Source: Secundilactobacillus mixtipabuli (lineage in GTDB: Bacteria > Bacillota > Bacilli > Lactobacillales > Lactobacillaceae). Taken from it: 64,000 nt of DNA. Below the pieces are notes generated by a model. That model was not told where the DNA came from. It worked only from the letters and a program-made list of their open reading frames with translations, and did no database searches. Positions 35,406 to 44,046 of the stretch are shown one piece after another. The stretch's first letter is position 1. Each line of letters opens with the position of its first letter. The position numbers and the translations under genes are program-made. Location: NCBI RefSeq assembly GCF_002217925.1, contig NZ_BCMF01000004.1:124001-188000 (forward strand). The letters are read 5' to 3'.

Positions 35406-36722
35406 TTAAAATGATTCAGGTAAATGCTGATCTAACCGCGTCAAATCAGCGTATGTTTCGCGTTTAATAACCAGCGCCGACTCGCCGTTTTCCACAAAGA
35501 CCACTGCTGGTCTAGGATTCCGGTTATAGTTAGATGCCATGGAATAACCATAAGCTCCAGTATCTAAGATAGCGAGGACATCGCCGGGCTTGCTGGCTGG
35601 TAATGGCTGCTGATCGATTAGAATATCACCGGATTCGCAATACTTACCAGCGATATGAACCGTTTCCGTTGGAACTGCGGTGGGCTGGTCAACCAAAACA
35701 GCTTCATACTCTGCTTGATACAGTGCTGGCCGAATGTTATCTCCCATACCACCATCAACGGTGACGTATGAGGTCAGGCCTGGAACGTCTTTACGGGAAC
35801 CAATCGTATAAAGATTGTAACCGGCAGGCCCGGCAATTGAACGGCCAGGTTCGATCCAAACGGCTGGCATATCGAGATGCGAATCGGCGGCACTTTGCTT
35901 AATCGTCTTGACGATCGCATCAACGAAATCTTCTGGTGCCAGCGGATGGTCATCTTTGGTGTATTGAATACCAAAACCACCGCCAACGTTAATGACTTCT
36001 GGTTGATACTGATATTGATCGTGCCAGTTAGCAGCAATCTCAACTAATTTTTTAGCAGCCATTTGAAAGCCATTCAGTTCAAATATTTGAGAACCAATAT
36101 GAGCGTGAATGCCTAACATGTTCATCCGGCTATTAGCCAATACTTTTTGGAGAACTTCATCTGCTTGACCAGTCTTCAAATCAAAACCAAACTTACTATC
36201 TTCCTGTCCGGTAGAAATGTATTCGTGCGTGTGGGCTGAAATACCTGGCGTGATTCTTAACATGACCGCTGAACTGGCGTCTTGTTCCTTCAGAACTTGG
36301 TCCAGCAATTCGATTTCATGGAAGTTATCTAAAACAATGACACCAACATGGTGTTTAACGGCCATCGTCAACTCTTCACGGGATTTGTTGTTACCATGAA
36401 AACTAACCCGAGCCATTGGAAAGCCGGCTTGAATCGCCGTATAAAGTTCGCCGCCAGAAACGACGTCGATGTGACCCTGTTCCTGATCAATTACTTGAAA
36501 CATGGCAACTGCCGCGAACGCTTTACTAGCATAACTCACTGCGTAATCGACGCCGTTTGCTTCAAAAACTGATTTAAACCGCCGAATTTGATCACGAATT
36601 TTAGAAACATCATAGACTGCCAATGGCGTTTGGTATTTGGCCGCAAGCTCATCCGCGTCGACCCCGCCAATGGTTAAATGTCCTGCCTCGTTGATCTGTT
36701 CGTTTGTTAGTTGCTCGCTCAT
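35406..36722 (-). CDS. lysA: Diaminopimelate decarboxylase
   Basis: 438-residue fold-III PLP enzyme converting meso-DAP to lysine. PLP lysine in VSYASKAFAAVAM, phosphate loop NVGGGFGIQY, arginine/Glu-Pro-Gly-Arg in IEPGRSIAGPAG, catalytic cysteine in GKYCESGDILI. First gene of the operon, behind the lysine riboswitch, so lysine would shut down all seven genes, including the steps needed for cell-wall DAP. Confidence 0.97.
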   Translation of the reverse strand: MSEQLTNEQINEAGHLTIGGVDADELAAKYQTPLAVYDVSKIRDQIRRFKSVFEANGVDYAVSYASKAFAAVAMFQVIDQEQGHIDVVSGGELYTAIQAGFPMARVSFHGNNKSREELTMAVKHHVGVIVLDNFHEIELLDQVLKEQDASSAVMLRITPGISAHTHEYISTGQEDSKFGFDLKTGQADEVLQKVLANSRMNMLGIHAHIGSQIFELNGFQMAAKKLVEIAANWHDQYQYQPEVINVGGGFGIQYTKDDHPLAPEDFVDAIVKTIKQSAADSHLDMPAVWIEPGRSIAGPAGYNLYTIGSRKDVPGLTSYVTVDGGMGDNIRPALYQAEYEAVLVDQPTAVPTETVHIAGKYCESGDILIDQQPLPASKPGDVLAILDTGAYGYSMASNYNRNPRPAVVFVENGESALVIKRETYADLTRLDQHLPESF

Positions 36723-36754
36723 GTTATGCCCTCCGGTAATTAATAGATTGTACG

Positions 36755-36798
36755 AAAAAGGTCCTTTTGTTTACGCTAACACGCTAAACAAAAGGACC
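36755..36798 (-). terminator. Expression-platform terminator of the lysine riboswitch
   Basis: Minus strand: 14-bp perfect stem GGTCCTTTTGTTTA / TAAACAAAAGGACC followed by TTTTTC, 33 bp before lysA. Confidence 0.93.
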
Positions 36799-36833
36799 CC
36801 ACTTAAATAACTCATTTATGATGGACTCATTTT

Positions 36834-37003
36834 CGATAGCGCTCCGCAGACGTTATATCTGCGACAGTCCATGATTTATTGAATCATGTCCCAGCAAACT
36901 GGCTACTGTTATAGTCAGCGCTTCGGCAACGTCCCCTTTTGGTTCACCTCTTAGTCATAACAGTGACTGAGTGAACTGACTAATGTCGGTTGCAACCTCT
37001 TCG
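36834..37003 (-). promoter_or_regulatory. Lysine riboswitch (L box) upstream of lysA
   Basis: On the minus strand the hallmark L-box pieces occur in order: AAGAGGTTGCAACC, GACTAAGAGGTGAACC, GGGGACGTTGCCGAAGCG, TTGCTGGGAC and a closing GTCGCAGATATAACGTCTGCGGA hairpin region. It lies between a promoter and a terminator ahead of lysA. High lysine should favour the terminator. Confidence 0.93.
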
Positions 37004-37013
37004 ATTTAATCAA

Positions 37014-37042
37014 ATTCTATAATTGTTTTCTAAGATAGTCAA
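37014..37042 (-). promoter_or_regulatory. Promoter of the lysine riboswitch-operon transcript
   Basis: Minus strand TTGACT (37037-37042), 17-bp spacer, TAGAAT (37014-37019); start of transcription expected near 37007, just before the riboswitch. Confidence 0.7.
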
Positions 37043-37057
37043 GGGGATTTTTAATAA

Positions 37058-37177
37058 AGGTGCGGAGACGAGCGTTTAGAGACTGGAGCCTAAGGACACT
37101 GGGGCAAAAATCCTGGGCTTGGATTTATGTCCCAGTGTCCTTAGGTGCAAGTCTCTGCTCGGTGTAGCCTGATTAGG
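37058..37177 (+). repeat. Palindromic repeat, copy 4 (lysA-lysC intergenic)
   Basis: Same family as the cluster at 552-919, in the opposite orientation: outer arms GCGTTTAGAGACT / AAGTCTCTGC, middle stem GGACACTGGG / CCCAGTGTCC (10 bp), centre AAAATCCTGGGCTTGGATTT. Confidence 0.85.
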
Positions 37178-37285
37178 AAACGTAGCAGTAACACAACTTC
37201 CCCGCACCCCGCAAACTTAATTTCAAAAAAAGTTATATCCTACTATTGCCCCCAAAATCACGCCCCTTTTCCGTTACTAAACCGG

Positions 37286-37313
37286 TTGCCAAAGAAAAAT
37301 AAACTGTTAGAAT
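37286..37313 (+). promoter_or_regulatory. Promoter of lysC
   Basis: TTGCCA (37286-37291), 16-bp spacer, TAGAAT (37308-37313). No riboswitch lies between it and lysC. Confidence 0.6.
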
Positions 37314-37369
37314 TCAATGTAATTATTAACCGTTTCTGGCAAAAGTCAGACGGATAAGGAGTGTTAGCT

Positions 37370-38734
37370 GTGAAAGTCGTTAAGTTTGGTGGGAGTTCGT
37401 TAGCTGACGGACCCCAATTTGAAAAGGTCATCTCGATTATGAAAGCTGATTCTGAGCGCCAGGTCATTATTACTTCCGCACCAGGAAAGCGCCATGATGG
37501 TGACATTAAAGTAACGGATCTGCTGATTAAATATGCAGAATTAACAATTAAACATTCAGACACCAGCGAGATCTTTAACCAGATTTTCGACCGTTATCAA
37601 GCCATTGGTGATTACTTTGGTTTAGATGAGGACGCTCTAGCACCCATCTGGCAAGCATTAAGTGAATTACCAACCACTGATTATCCAGATGATGACTATC
37701 TAATGGCGGCTTTTAAAGCTCATGGCGAACGGCTTAACGCACGCTTAATGGCAACCGTTATGACTCATTTAGGCATGAACGCCCGCTTCGTTGACCCTAA
37801 AGAGGCAGGCATTGTTGTGAGCGACGAGCCCAACAACGCAACAGTTTTACCAGCCACTTACGATCACTTGGCACAAATCGACGTTGACGATGCCATCCTT
37901 GTTTTTCCTGGTTTCTTTGGTTTTACACCTGAAGGTCAAATCGCCACCTTTTCACGTGGCGGTTCCGATATCACTGGTGCTATTGTCGCTCGTGGGTTGA
38001 AGGCTGATCTTTACGAAAACTTCACCGACGTGGACGCGATCTACGCCGCTAATCCGAAGCTCGTTGACCAGCCAATCGCCATTCATCGCATGACTTACCG
38101 TGAAATGCGAGAACTTTCATACGCCGGTTTCTCCGTGTTTCATGATGAAGCTATTATTCCAGCAATTCAGGGTGAAATTCCAATCAACGTTAAGAACACC
38201 AATCGGCCGGAACTTCCCGGAACGCTAATTGTTCCCGAGAAGGGCTTCAAACCTACACAAACCATTACCGGCGTTGCCAGTTCCACTCGCTTCGCTGCAC
38301 TATACCTGCACCGCTACCTGCTGAACAAAGAAGTTGGGTTTACATTGAAACTACTGCAGGTCTTTAAAAAATACAATGTTTCATACGAACACATGCCTTC
38401 TGGGATTGACGATTTAACCGTGATCTTTGATAAAACGCAATTTGATGACGATACCGTGCATAATATGTGCCACGACATTCGCGATGTTCTCGAACCAGAT
38501 ACACTGGAATGGATCGATGATTACGCCATTATCATGGTGGTTGGTGAAGGTATGCGTAACAAAGTCGGCGTGATTGAACGGATTATTCAGCCACTGGTTC
38601 AGCACAACATCGGCGTTCACATGATCAACCAAGGTGCTTCACGAATTTCAATCATGCTTGGAACCCGCCGTGCAGACGCTGGTGAAGCTGTGAAGAGTAT
38701 TTACAACGCCTTCTTCAGCAATGAACTTGTTTAA
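37370..38734 (+). CDS. lysC: Aspartate kinase
   Basis: First step of the aspartate family: phosphorylates aspartate. 454 residues. KVVKFGGSSLA starts the kinase domain; FSRGGSDITGAIVARGL and ENFTDVDAIYAANPKLV bind nucleotide and substrate; two C-terminal ACT domains (about residues 315-450, including GVIERIIQPLVQHNIGVHMI) predict amino-acid feedback control. GTG start at 37370, 8 nt after AAGGAG. Divergent from the lysA operon and outside the control of its riboswitch. Confidence 0.94.
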   Translation: MKVVKFGGSSLADGPQFEKVISIMKADSERQVIITSAPGKRHDGDIKVTDLLIKYAELTIKHSDTSEIFNQIFDRYQAIGDYFGLDEDALAPIWQALSELPTTDYPDDDYLMAAFKAHGERLNARLMATVMTHLGMNARFVDPKEAGIVVSDEPNNATVLPATYDHLAQIDVDDAILVFPGFFGFTPEGQIATFSRGGSDITGAIVARGLKADLYENFTDVDAIYAANPKLVDQPIAIHRMTYREMRELSYAGFSVFHDEAIIPAIQGEIPINVKNTNRPELPGTLIVPEKGFKPTQTITGVASSTRFAALYLHRYLLNKEVGFTLKLLQVFKKYNVSYEHMPSGIDDLTVIFDKTQFDDDTVHNMCHDIRDVLEPDTLEWIDDYAIIMVVGEGMRNKVGVIERIIQPLVQHNIGVHMINQGASRISIMLGTRRADAGEAVKSIYNAFFSNELV

Positions 38735-38817
38735 GACTTGATTCAAATAAGAGACATTTCTCTAAAAGACTGCTAGAATAGCAACACGATTATTCTGAAT
38801 AATAAGGAGTTAACAAA

Positions 38818-39831
38818 ATGGTGCAATTACGTAAAGTACACGGGTCCGAAAACCACTTTTTCCTACTGGACCAAACAACCCTTGATGAACCGTTAAACGA
38901 CAGCGAATTGTCCGCTTTAGCTCAGCAGGTGACCAACCCACAAACTGGTATTTTAGACGGTGCTGACGGCGTCTTAGTCGTCAACGCTTCTGAACACGAA
39001 AACGTCCTTGGGCAAATGCGCGTGATCAACGCTGATGGTAGTGAAGCTTCAATGTGCGGTAACGGCCTGCGAACCGTTTCGCGCTATTTAGCTGAAAAGT
39101 ATCACACCAACCAATTTAAAGTTGAAACGCTGACAGCCGATTTACAGGTCAGCCGTCAAAATGATCTCGCACCTGAAGTGCCCGCATTCAGCGTAGAAAT
39201 CTCACCCGTACGGTTTCAGCCAGCGGACTTTCCGTTCACTAACCTGCTTGGTGACGATGCTTTAATCGACCAACCGGTCCCAGCTTTCGTAGCTGGATTA
39301 AACTTCACCGCAATTGCCGTTCCCAATCCGCACCTGATCAGTTTCGTGGATGAAGCGACCATGAATGGCAATGCCCTCGGCGAATTAGGAGCCAGTCTAA
39401 ATGGCGTCAACGAATATTTCCCCGATGGGGTTAACGTCAGTTTTGCTCAGATTTTAGGCAAAAATCAACTCTTTGTGCGGACATACGAACGCGGCGTTGG
39501 CTTTACAAACGCCTGCGGAACAGGGATGTCAGCAACGAGTCTAGCCTTTGCCATGACTCATCCTAACCTTGGGGAATTCGACCACACCATTACCGTTTAC
39601 AATCCGGGTGGGATGGTCAAAACTCGCGTCCACCAAACGGCTGATCATTACTGGATCGACTTAATTGGTAATGCAACCGAAACGCATTTGATTGACGTAG
39701 ATGAGACAGAACTCCACAATGCTAACGTCACCAATGCAACCGCATCGATTCAAGAAACGACTGAGGAAGCAGCTTATCTTAAATTTGTTGATCAGTTGCC
39801 TAAGGTTTCAGCCATTGCTGTTAAAAAATAA
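38818..39831 (+). CDS. dapF: Diaminopimelate epimerase
   Basis: Converts L,L-DAP to meso-DAP for lysine and peptidoglycan. Two catalytic cysteines in SEASMCGNGLRTVSRY and FTNACGTGMSATSLAF. 337 residues, about 50 longer than E. coli DapF, partly by a hydrophilic C-terminal extension beginning about residue 295 (DETELHNANVTNATAS). AAGGAGTTAACAAA precedes the start; 83 bp after lysC with its own likely promoter. Confidence 0.95.
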   Translation: MVQLRKVHGSENHFFLLDQTTLDEPLNDSELSALAQQVTNPQTGILDGADGVLVVNASEHENVLGQMRVINADGSEASMCGNGLRTVSRYLAEKYHTNQFKVETLTADLQVSRQNDLAPEVPAFSVEISPVRFQPADFPFTNLLGDDALIDQPVPAFVAGLNFTAIAVPNPHLISFVDEATMNGNALGELGASLNGVNEYFPDGVNVSFAQILGKNQLFVRTYERGVGFTNACGTGMSATSLAFAMTHPNLGEFDHTITVYNPGGMVKTRVHQTADHYWIDLIGNATETHLIDVDETELHNANVTNATASIQETTEEAAYLKFVDQLPKVSAIAVKK

Positions 39832-39849
39832 ATTGCATATGTATTCAAA

Positions 39850-39897
39850 ATAGCTGCTTGCTCAACCCGCAAAATGGGTCGAGCAAGCAGCTCTTTT
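39850..39897. terminator. Bidirectional terminator after dapF
   Basis: AGCTGCTTGCTC / GAGCAAGCAGCT plus inner ACCC/GGGT, T-run on the plus side; it abuts the stop of the convergent gene. Confidence 0.88.
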
Positions 39898-40204
39898 ATT
39901 TTAATTTTGCTTTTGCCAGTTGAATCAGTTCATCACTGACATATTCACTGGTAAACCGCTGCATCGGCGTAATTGAATGGCGATCTTTATAGGCTACTGG
40001 TTGCGTTGCAACCACCGCAACCGTTAGATGGTTTTCAGTCAGAAAAACCTGCCCGATTTTCTTTAATTTGCCCTTTGTATGCCGACCTGTTCGCCAGGAA
40101 TGCAGCTGAAAATTTTGCTTATCGCGAATAATATACTGTCCGCTATCATCTTGTTCAACTGGTACACCAATGTATTCTTGTACCGGATACTTTGCTTTTG
40201 CCAT
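39896..40204 (-). CDS. Hypothetical protein, 102 residues, next to lplA
   Basis: I do not recognise this family. Basic, no membrane segment, beginning MAKAKYPVQEYIGVPVEQDD, with a likely beta-rich core (VFLTENHLTVAVVATQPVAY). It starts 7 bp after the lplA stop, so it is co-transcribed with it. Ribosome site GGTGAATC is weak. A role in lipoate metabolism is only suggested by position. Confidence 0.7.
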   Translation of the reverse strand: MAKAKYPVQEYIGVPVEQDDSGQYIIRDKQNFQLHSWRTGRHTKGKLKKIGQVFLTENHLTVAVVATQPVAYKDRHSITPMQRFTSEYVSDELIQLAKAKLK

Positions 40205-40211
40205 GATTCAC

Positions 40212-41252
40212 CTACTGCTTTTCAATTAATAATTCGTTGACTAATGCTTCAATATCTGCATCGCTTAGTAGCTTGCGTAACCAGTGTTTGCTAAGCTTTT
40301 TTTGCAACTCTTTTTTGTCTAAATTGGCATTCGTCAGCTGAGCCTCTAATTTGCGCGCCAATTTATCCTCCAAAAGGTTGCCGTAAACTGCAACTTTCGT
40401 GATCTGCTGACCTGTCACCATCAAGTTCAAAGCCACTGAACCCGCGTCAAACTGTTTAAACCGGTACCGGTTAAAGCCAGGATTAGCACCGAAGTTCCAA
40501 TCATCTGTCCGGTATTGCTCAGCCAATCGTTCATCGATGATCTGCCAGTCGTGATCAGTTAAATGATAGGTCTCAATGTCTTCAAGCCGCTCAACGTGAA
40601 AAAGCGCCTTTAAAAGTTGTTCTTTAAACTGTTCACTGTTTAATCCTTGGTATTTTGGCGCTAAATGATGCTTAATGTTTTCAATCTGACTACGATTGGA
40701 TTTAACCCACGACCCGTTAATCCGCGTTTCAACCGGATGAAGTGCCTGACTGGCAGCATCCAGATTCATATCATACATCAGGGTTCCGCCTGCTGCATAG
40801 GCATCTCCTGACTTGACCATCGTCATGCCAGTAAATTTATGGTCATTAACCACTAAATCAGAATGGCCCCGTAAAACGGCATCCGTCGCACCCAGTTCGT
40901 GCAGTGCATCGAGGATGGGTTGTGCAAAGACGTGATAGTTCCCCCACTCTGCGCCGTCATCAGTGTCACCCACCACAATATTTTCAAAGATTAAGTTGCC
41001 CATATCATGATAAACAGCGCCACCACCAGACGTGCGGCGAACTAGCGCAATGTTGTTCTCACGTAAATAAGGCACATTGACCTCAGCAAAAACGTTTTGA
41101 TTGACCCCGACGATAACGGACGGTTCGTTAATATACATGATCAGCCCATGCCCGGGTAATTTAAGATCATTGATCAGATAATTATCCAGTGATTGATTCA
41201 CAATTGGATCGTAAACTGGTTGGCCATCTCGGCTAGTATCGATTAAGAACAT
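40212..41252 (-). CDS. lplA: Lipoate-protein ligase A
   Basis: 346 residues. Attaches free lipoate (via lipoyl-AMP) to lipoyl domains. N-terminal catalytic domain with INEPSVIVGVNQN, the lipoate-binding RRTSGGGAVYHD, and DLVVNDHKFTGMTMVKS holding the catalytic lysine; the C-terminal accessory domain (residues 250-340) is present. Divergent from a GcvH-like lipoyl-domain gene 145 bp away, a likely acceptor. GGGGCTGCAAC precedes the start. Confidence 0.95.
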   Translation of the reverse strand: MFLIDTSRDGQPVYDPIVNQSLDNYLINDLKLPGHGLIMYINEPSVIVGVNQNVFAEVNVPYLRENNIALVRRTSGGGAVYHDMGNLIFENIVVGDTDDGAEWGNYHVFAQPILDALHELGATDAVLRGHSDLVVNDHKFTGMTMVKSGDAYAAGGTLMYDMNLDAASQALHPVETRINGSWVKSNRSQIENIKHHLAPKYQGLNSEQFKEQLLKALFHVERLEDIETYHLTDHDWQIIDERLAEQYRTDDWNFGANPGFNRYRFKQFDAGSVALNLMVTGQQITKVAVYGNLLEDKLARKLEAQLTNANLDKKELQKKLSKHWLRKLLSDADIEALVNELLIEKQ

Positions 41253-41396
41253 GTTGCAGCCCCTTTACTCTGAGTTTTGATACCTCTATTTTACGGTTTT
41301 TCCACTGTCGATACCAGCCTAACGTGAAACGCTTTCTTTCTTTCACAAAGCTCGGTATACTGAATGTATGAAACGAACGAAGAGGAGTGGTTAGGC

Positions 41397-41768
41397 ATGT
41401 CATTTTGGAACAAGTTAATTAATCGTATTAAGCAATTATTCAGTGGTAAAACGGCCAAATTTGACCCCAAAGAAAAAGATGGCGTTTGGTACCAAGAAAC
41501 AAAACCCGGTGTCGTGCGAATTGGCATGACGGATCAAGTTTATGAAGATTTAGGCGATATTACTTTCATGGATTTTTCGTCACCCGATAATCAGCTGGAC
41601 ATCGATGATGATCTGCTTGAAATGGAGGGCGCCAAAGCCGTTGAAACGTTAAAGTCCCCCGTTAAGGGAACCATTATTGCCCGCAATAACGATTTACTCA
41701 AGCAAAGCGATCAACTGGCTAAACATACGACTCAGGAGAATTGGCTCGTCGATGTTAAAACCGCCTAA
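41397..41768 (+). CDS. gcvH: GcvH-like lipoyl carrier protein
   Basis: 123 residues resembling glycine-cleavage H protein. The lipoylation segment reads LEMEGAKAVETLKSPVKGTI, so the acceptor lysine is present. The N-terminus is unusually amphipathic and basic (FWNKLINRIKQLFSGK) compared with standard H proteins. No glycine decarboxylase or T-protein gene is nearby; Lactobacillaceae generally lack a full glycine cleavage system. It probably serves as lipoyl relay or as a stand-alone modified carrier with LplA. ATG 41397 follows GAGGAG. Confidence 0.88.
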   Translation: MSFWNKLINRIKQLFSGKTAKFDPKEKDGVWYQETKPGVVRIGMTDQVYEDLGDITFMDFSSPDNQLDIDDDLLEMEGAKAVETLKSPVKGTIIARNNDLLKQSDQLAKHTTQENWLVDVKTA

Positions 41769-41774
41769 ACTTAA

Positions 41775-41822
41775 AAAAGAACGTGACCAACAGTTTAAGA
41801 AAACTGCGATCACGTTCTTTTT
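41775..41822. terminator. Terminator between gcvH-like and the 48-residue gene
   Basis: AAAGAACGTGA / TCACGTTCTTT with inner CAGTTT/AAACTG; strong in both directions. Confidence 0.88.
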
Positions 41823-41854
41823 CATCTATTGGAAACAGCCAAAGCCGTTTTTGA

Positions 41855-42001
41855 TTAGTTTTGGTTTTCTAGCTTTTCGGCAGCTTCGTCAATTGTAGCG
41901 AAACCTGACTTAGCGTTCTTAGCCTTTGGGTGCTTAGCACGGTCTTCCTCTGCCTTTTCGATCAATGCCTTACGCTGTTCTTTACTTAACTTGTTAGCCA
42001 T
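41855..42001 (-). CDS. Small charged protein, 48 residues
   Basis: Begins MANKLSKEQRKALIEKAEED and ends with EAAEKLENQN; about 40 percent Lys, Arg, Glu and Asp, predicted helical and soluble. ATG at 42001 with GGGAGCG eight bases upstream, terminator downstream on its strand. It is shorter than usual ORF cut-offs. I do not recognise the family; the clear ribosome site and codon structure support it as real. Confidence 0.65.
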   Translation of the reverse strand: MANKLSKEQRKALIEKAEEDRAKHPKAKNAKSGFATIDEAAEKLENQN

Positions 42002-42198
42002 TTAAATCGCGCTCCCTTTATTGTCTTAGCTTAATTGTTAGGATTTCCTAACATCTTTATGCTAGCACTAATCATAGCCAATGTTAAATGTAATGACCAC
42101 CGTTATGCACTTGCTGGCAGATTTGATGAAATCCATAAGCTAATAATTTAACACTCAGAAATAAAGGACTAGAATATAACTATAAGGAGGAATTCAAT

Positions 42199-42429
42199 AT
42201 GGCAGAATCAGTAGATAAGACTTTATTCTTAGATTACAATATGAATGACGCTTTTGACTGGAGCGATGAAGAAATGCCAGTTCGCGACGCCATTTGGGAT
42301 TACCTCATGGAGCACAACGGTCACGATACAATGAAGACCGAAGAGCAAATGAAACCATTCATGACCAAATCCGAAGCTGACATCCGCAAGTATGTCGAAG
42401 ACAACTTGAAGACTGCAGCTGCAAAGTAA
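42199..42429 (+). CDS. Small acidic protein, 76 residues
   Basis: Begins MAESVDKTLFLDYNMNDAFD. Strongly acidic N-terminal half (WSDEEMPVRDAIWDYLMEH), helical C-terminal half (KSEADIRKYVEDNLKTAAAK). ATAAGGAGGAATTCAAT is an ideal ribosome site and a strong terminator follows, so it is probably well expressed. Function unknown; no partner gene. Confidence 0.8.
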   Translation: MAESVDKTLFLDYNMNDAFDWSDEEMPVRDAIWDYLMEHNGHDTMKTEEQMKPFMTKSEADIRKYVEDNLKTAAAK

Positions 42430-42449
42430 CTTAGCATAATAAACTTTTA

Positions 42450-42492
42450 AATAGGGTGACCTGTCATTGATTGACAGGCCACCCTATTTTTA
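42450..42492 (+). terminator. Terminator after the 76-residue protein gene
   Basis: 17-bp stem with one mismatch (AATAGGGTGACCTGTCA / TGACAGGCCACCCTATT) and TTTTTATT. Confidence 0.9.
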
Positions 42493-42651
42493 TTGTTTGT
42501 TATTTACTACACTCAAAGTGATATGTTCAATAACATATCTGATATTATCAAATAAACACGAATTAAATATGCGCCATACACTGGATTTGTTCGTTAAAAT
42601 AGTTTAAAATCAATGAAAGTCACGTCATCGCCAGCAGTGAAAAATCTTCAA

Positions 42652-42832
42652 TATTCATAAAAAACTTTTGTATATTCATTTTAATGTATATCAGTTTCCT
42701 GCTTGCGGTTCACTGATTTTCCCACTGTTTATTTGAAACCCTTTTGTATCAAGGTTTAAGAGAAAAATGGCAGGATGATTAAAAAGTTAAATGCATAAAA
42801 TAATTTTACGTTTAAGTTCTATAAGTATTCAT
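42652..42832. promoter_or_regulatory. Candidate ArgR operator half-sites upstream of carA
   Basis: Three TATTCAT half-sites: 42652-42658, 42673-42679 (exactly 21 bp, two helical turns, apart) and 42826-42832, plus ATGCATAAAAT at 42790. They match the ARG-box half-site of Bacillus/E. coli type. The surrounding 42493-42890 is very AT-rich and contains no gene. Confidence 0.5.
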
Positions 42833-42890
42833 ATACTTACTAAATAACTTATATTTAACTGAAAATAGCGGTTTTTGTGTATAAAGTTCC

Positions 42891-42919
42891 TTGACATTTA
42901 TTAGTAAAACTCTTATCTT
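42891..42919 (+). promoter_or_regulatory. Promoter of carAB
   Basis: TTGACA (42891-42896), 17-bp spacer, TATCTT (42914-42919). The leader to carA is only about 50 nt, too short for a PyrR attenuator, and no terminator is in it. Confidence 0.65.
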
Positions 42920-42975
42920 ATACAAAAAGCAATTAAAGCCGTCCATCGAGGCGGTCATTGAGGAGGCTATCAGAT

Positions 42976-44046
42976 ATGAAAAAATATTTAACACTCGAAA
43001 ACGGAGAACAATTTATTGGCACTGCAGTTGGCGATTTGACCAAGGAAATTAAGGGCGAACTGGTTTTTACTACGAGTATGGTGGGTTATCAAGAAACCCT
43101 AACCGATCCTTCCTACACTAACCAGATCATCACCTTTACCTACCCACTCATTGGTAATTACGGGATTTCCCTTCATGCTAATCAATCACCGACAATTGCC
43201 GCATCAGCCGTTGTTATGCAAGAAATTGCAACGACGGTTTTTCATTACCAGAGTGTCATGACTTTGGACGAATTCTTAAAAAAGTCTGGCGTTCCTGGTA
43301 TTGCAGGCATTGATACGCGTAAATTAACTAAGATTATTAGAAAGCACGGGACGATGAAGGCTAGCTTAACTAATCAGCCACTAGCTAACAGCAGCTTTAA
43401 CCAGGCAAAGGCCGTGGAAATGGTGGTCAAATCAGCCACGTTCGCCCACGCTTTAGATGAACATCCGAATCACGTTGTCCTTGTCGATTTCGGTGTCAAA
43501 GCGAACATCGTAAAATCGCTCAAAAACTTTGGTGCCAACGTAACGGTTGTGACGCCAGAAGCTAATTTTGAAGCCATCGCTGCTTTAAATCCGGATGGTG
43601 TCCTAATATCTAACGGTCCTGGCGATCCTGAAGATTACGCTGATTTTCTCCCCGTTATTCGGGAACTGCAAGATCACTACCCACTATTTGGTATCTGTTT
43701 AGGACACCAACTGTTAGCGTTAGCAAACGGCGCCCGTACCTATAAGATGGTGTTCGGCCACCGTGGCATCAATCATCCGGTTAAGAATTTACTTACCGGA
43801 GAAGTGGTCATCACCTCCCAGAATCATGGTTACGCTGTCGATATCGATTCCGTCTCTGAAACACCCCTTGAAGTGACAGCCATCGAAATTAACGATCAAA
43901 CTTGCGAAGGCCTGCGCTATCCTGGCAAACCGGTCTTCTCGGTCCAGTATCACCCAGAAGCCGCACCGGGACCTCACGAAGCAACGCGCTTATTTAGCAA
44001 GTTTGTTGGTTTAATGAATACGAATGGGGGAGTACAGCATGCCTAA
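42976..44046 (+). CDS. carA: Carbamoyl-phosphate synthase small (glutaminase) subunit
   Basis: 356 residues. Supplies ammonia from glutamine to CarB. N-terminal domain ([20 protein letters not shown]) and C-terminal class I glutaminase with nucleophile in [15 protein letters not shown] and His-Pro-Glu in [18 protein letters not shown] is conserved. ATG 42976 is 9 nt after GAGGAGG. Overlaps carB by 8 bp. With no pyr genes around and ArgR-like sites upstream, it is probably the arginine-controlled enzyme. Confidence 0.96.
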   Translation: MKKYLTLENGEQFIGTAVGDLTKEIKGELVFTTSMVGYQETLTDPSYTNQIITFTYPLIGNYGISLHANQSPTIAASAVVMQEIATTVFHYQSVMTLDEFLKKSGVPGIAGIDTRKLTKIIRKHGTMKASLTNQPLANSSFNQAKAVEMVVKSATFAHALDEHPNHVVLVDFGVKANIVKSLKNFGANVTVVTPEANFEAIAALNPDGVLISNGPGDPEDYADFLPVIRELQDHYPLFGICLGHQLLALANGARTYKMVFGHRGINHPVKNLLTGEVVITSQNHGYAVDIDSVSETPLEVTAIEINDQTCEGLRYPGKPVFSVQYHPEAAPGPHEATRLFSKFVGLMNTNGGVQHA

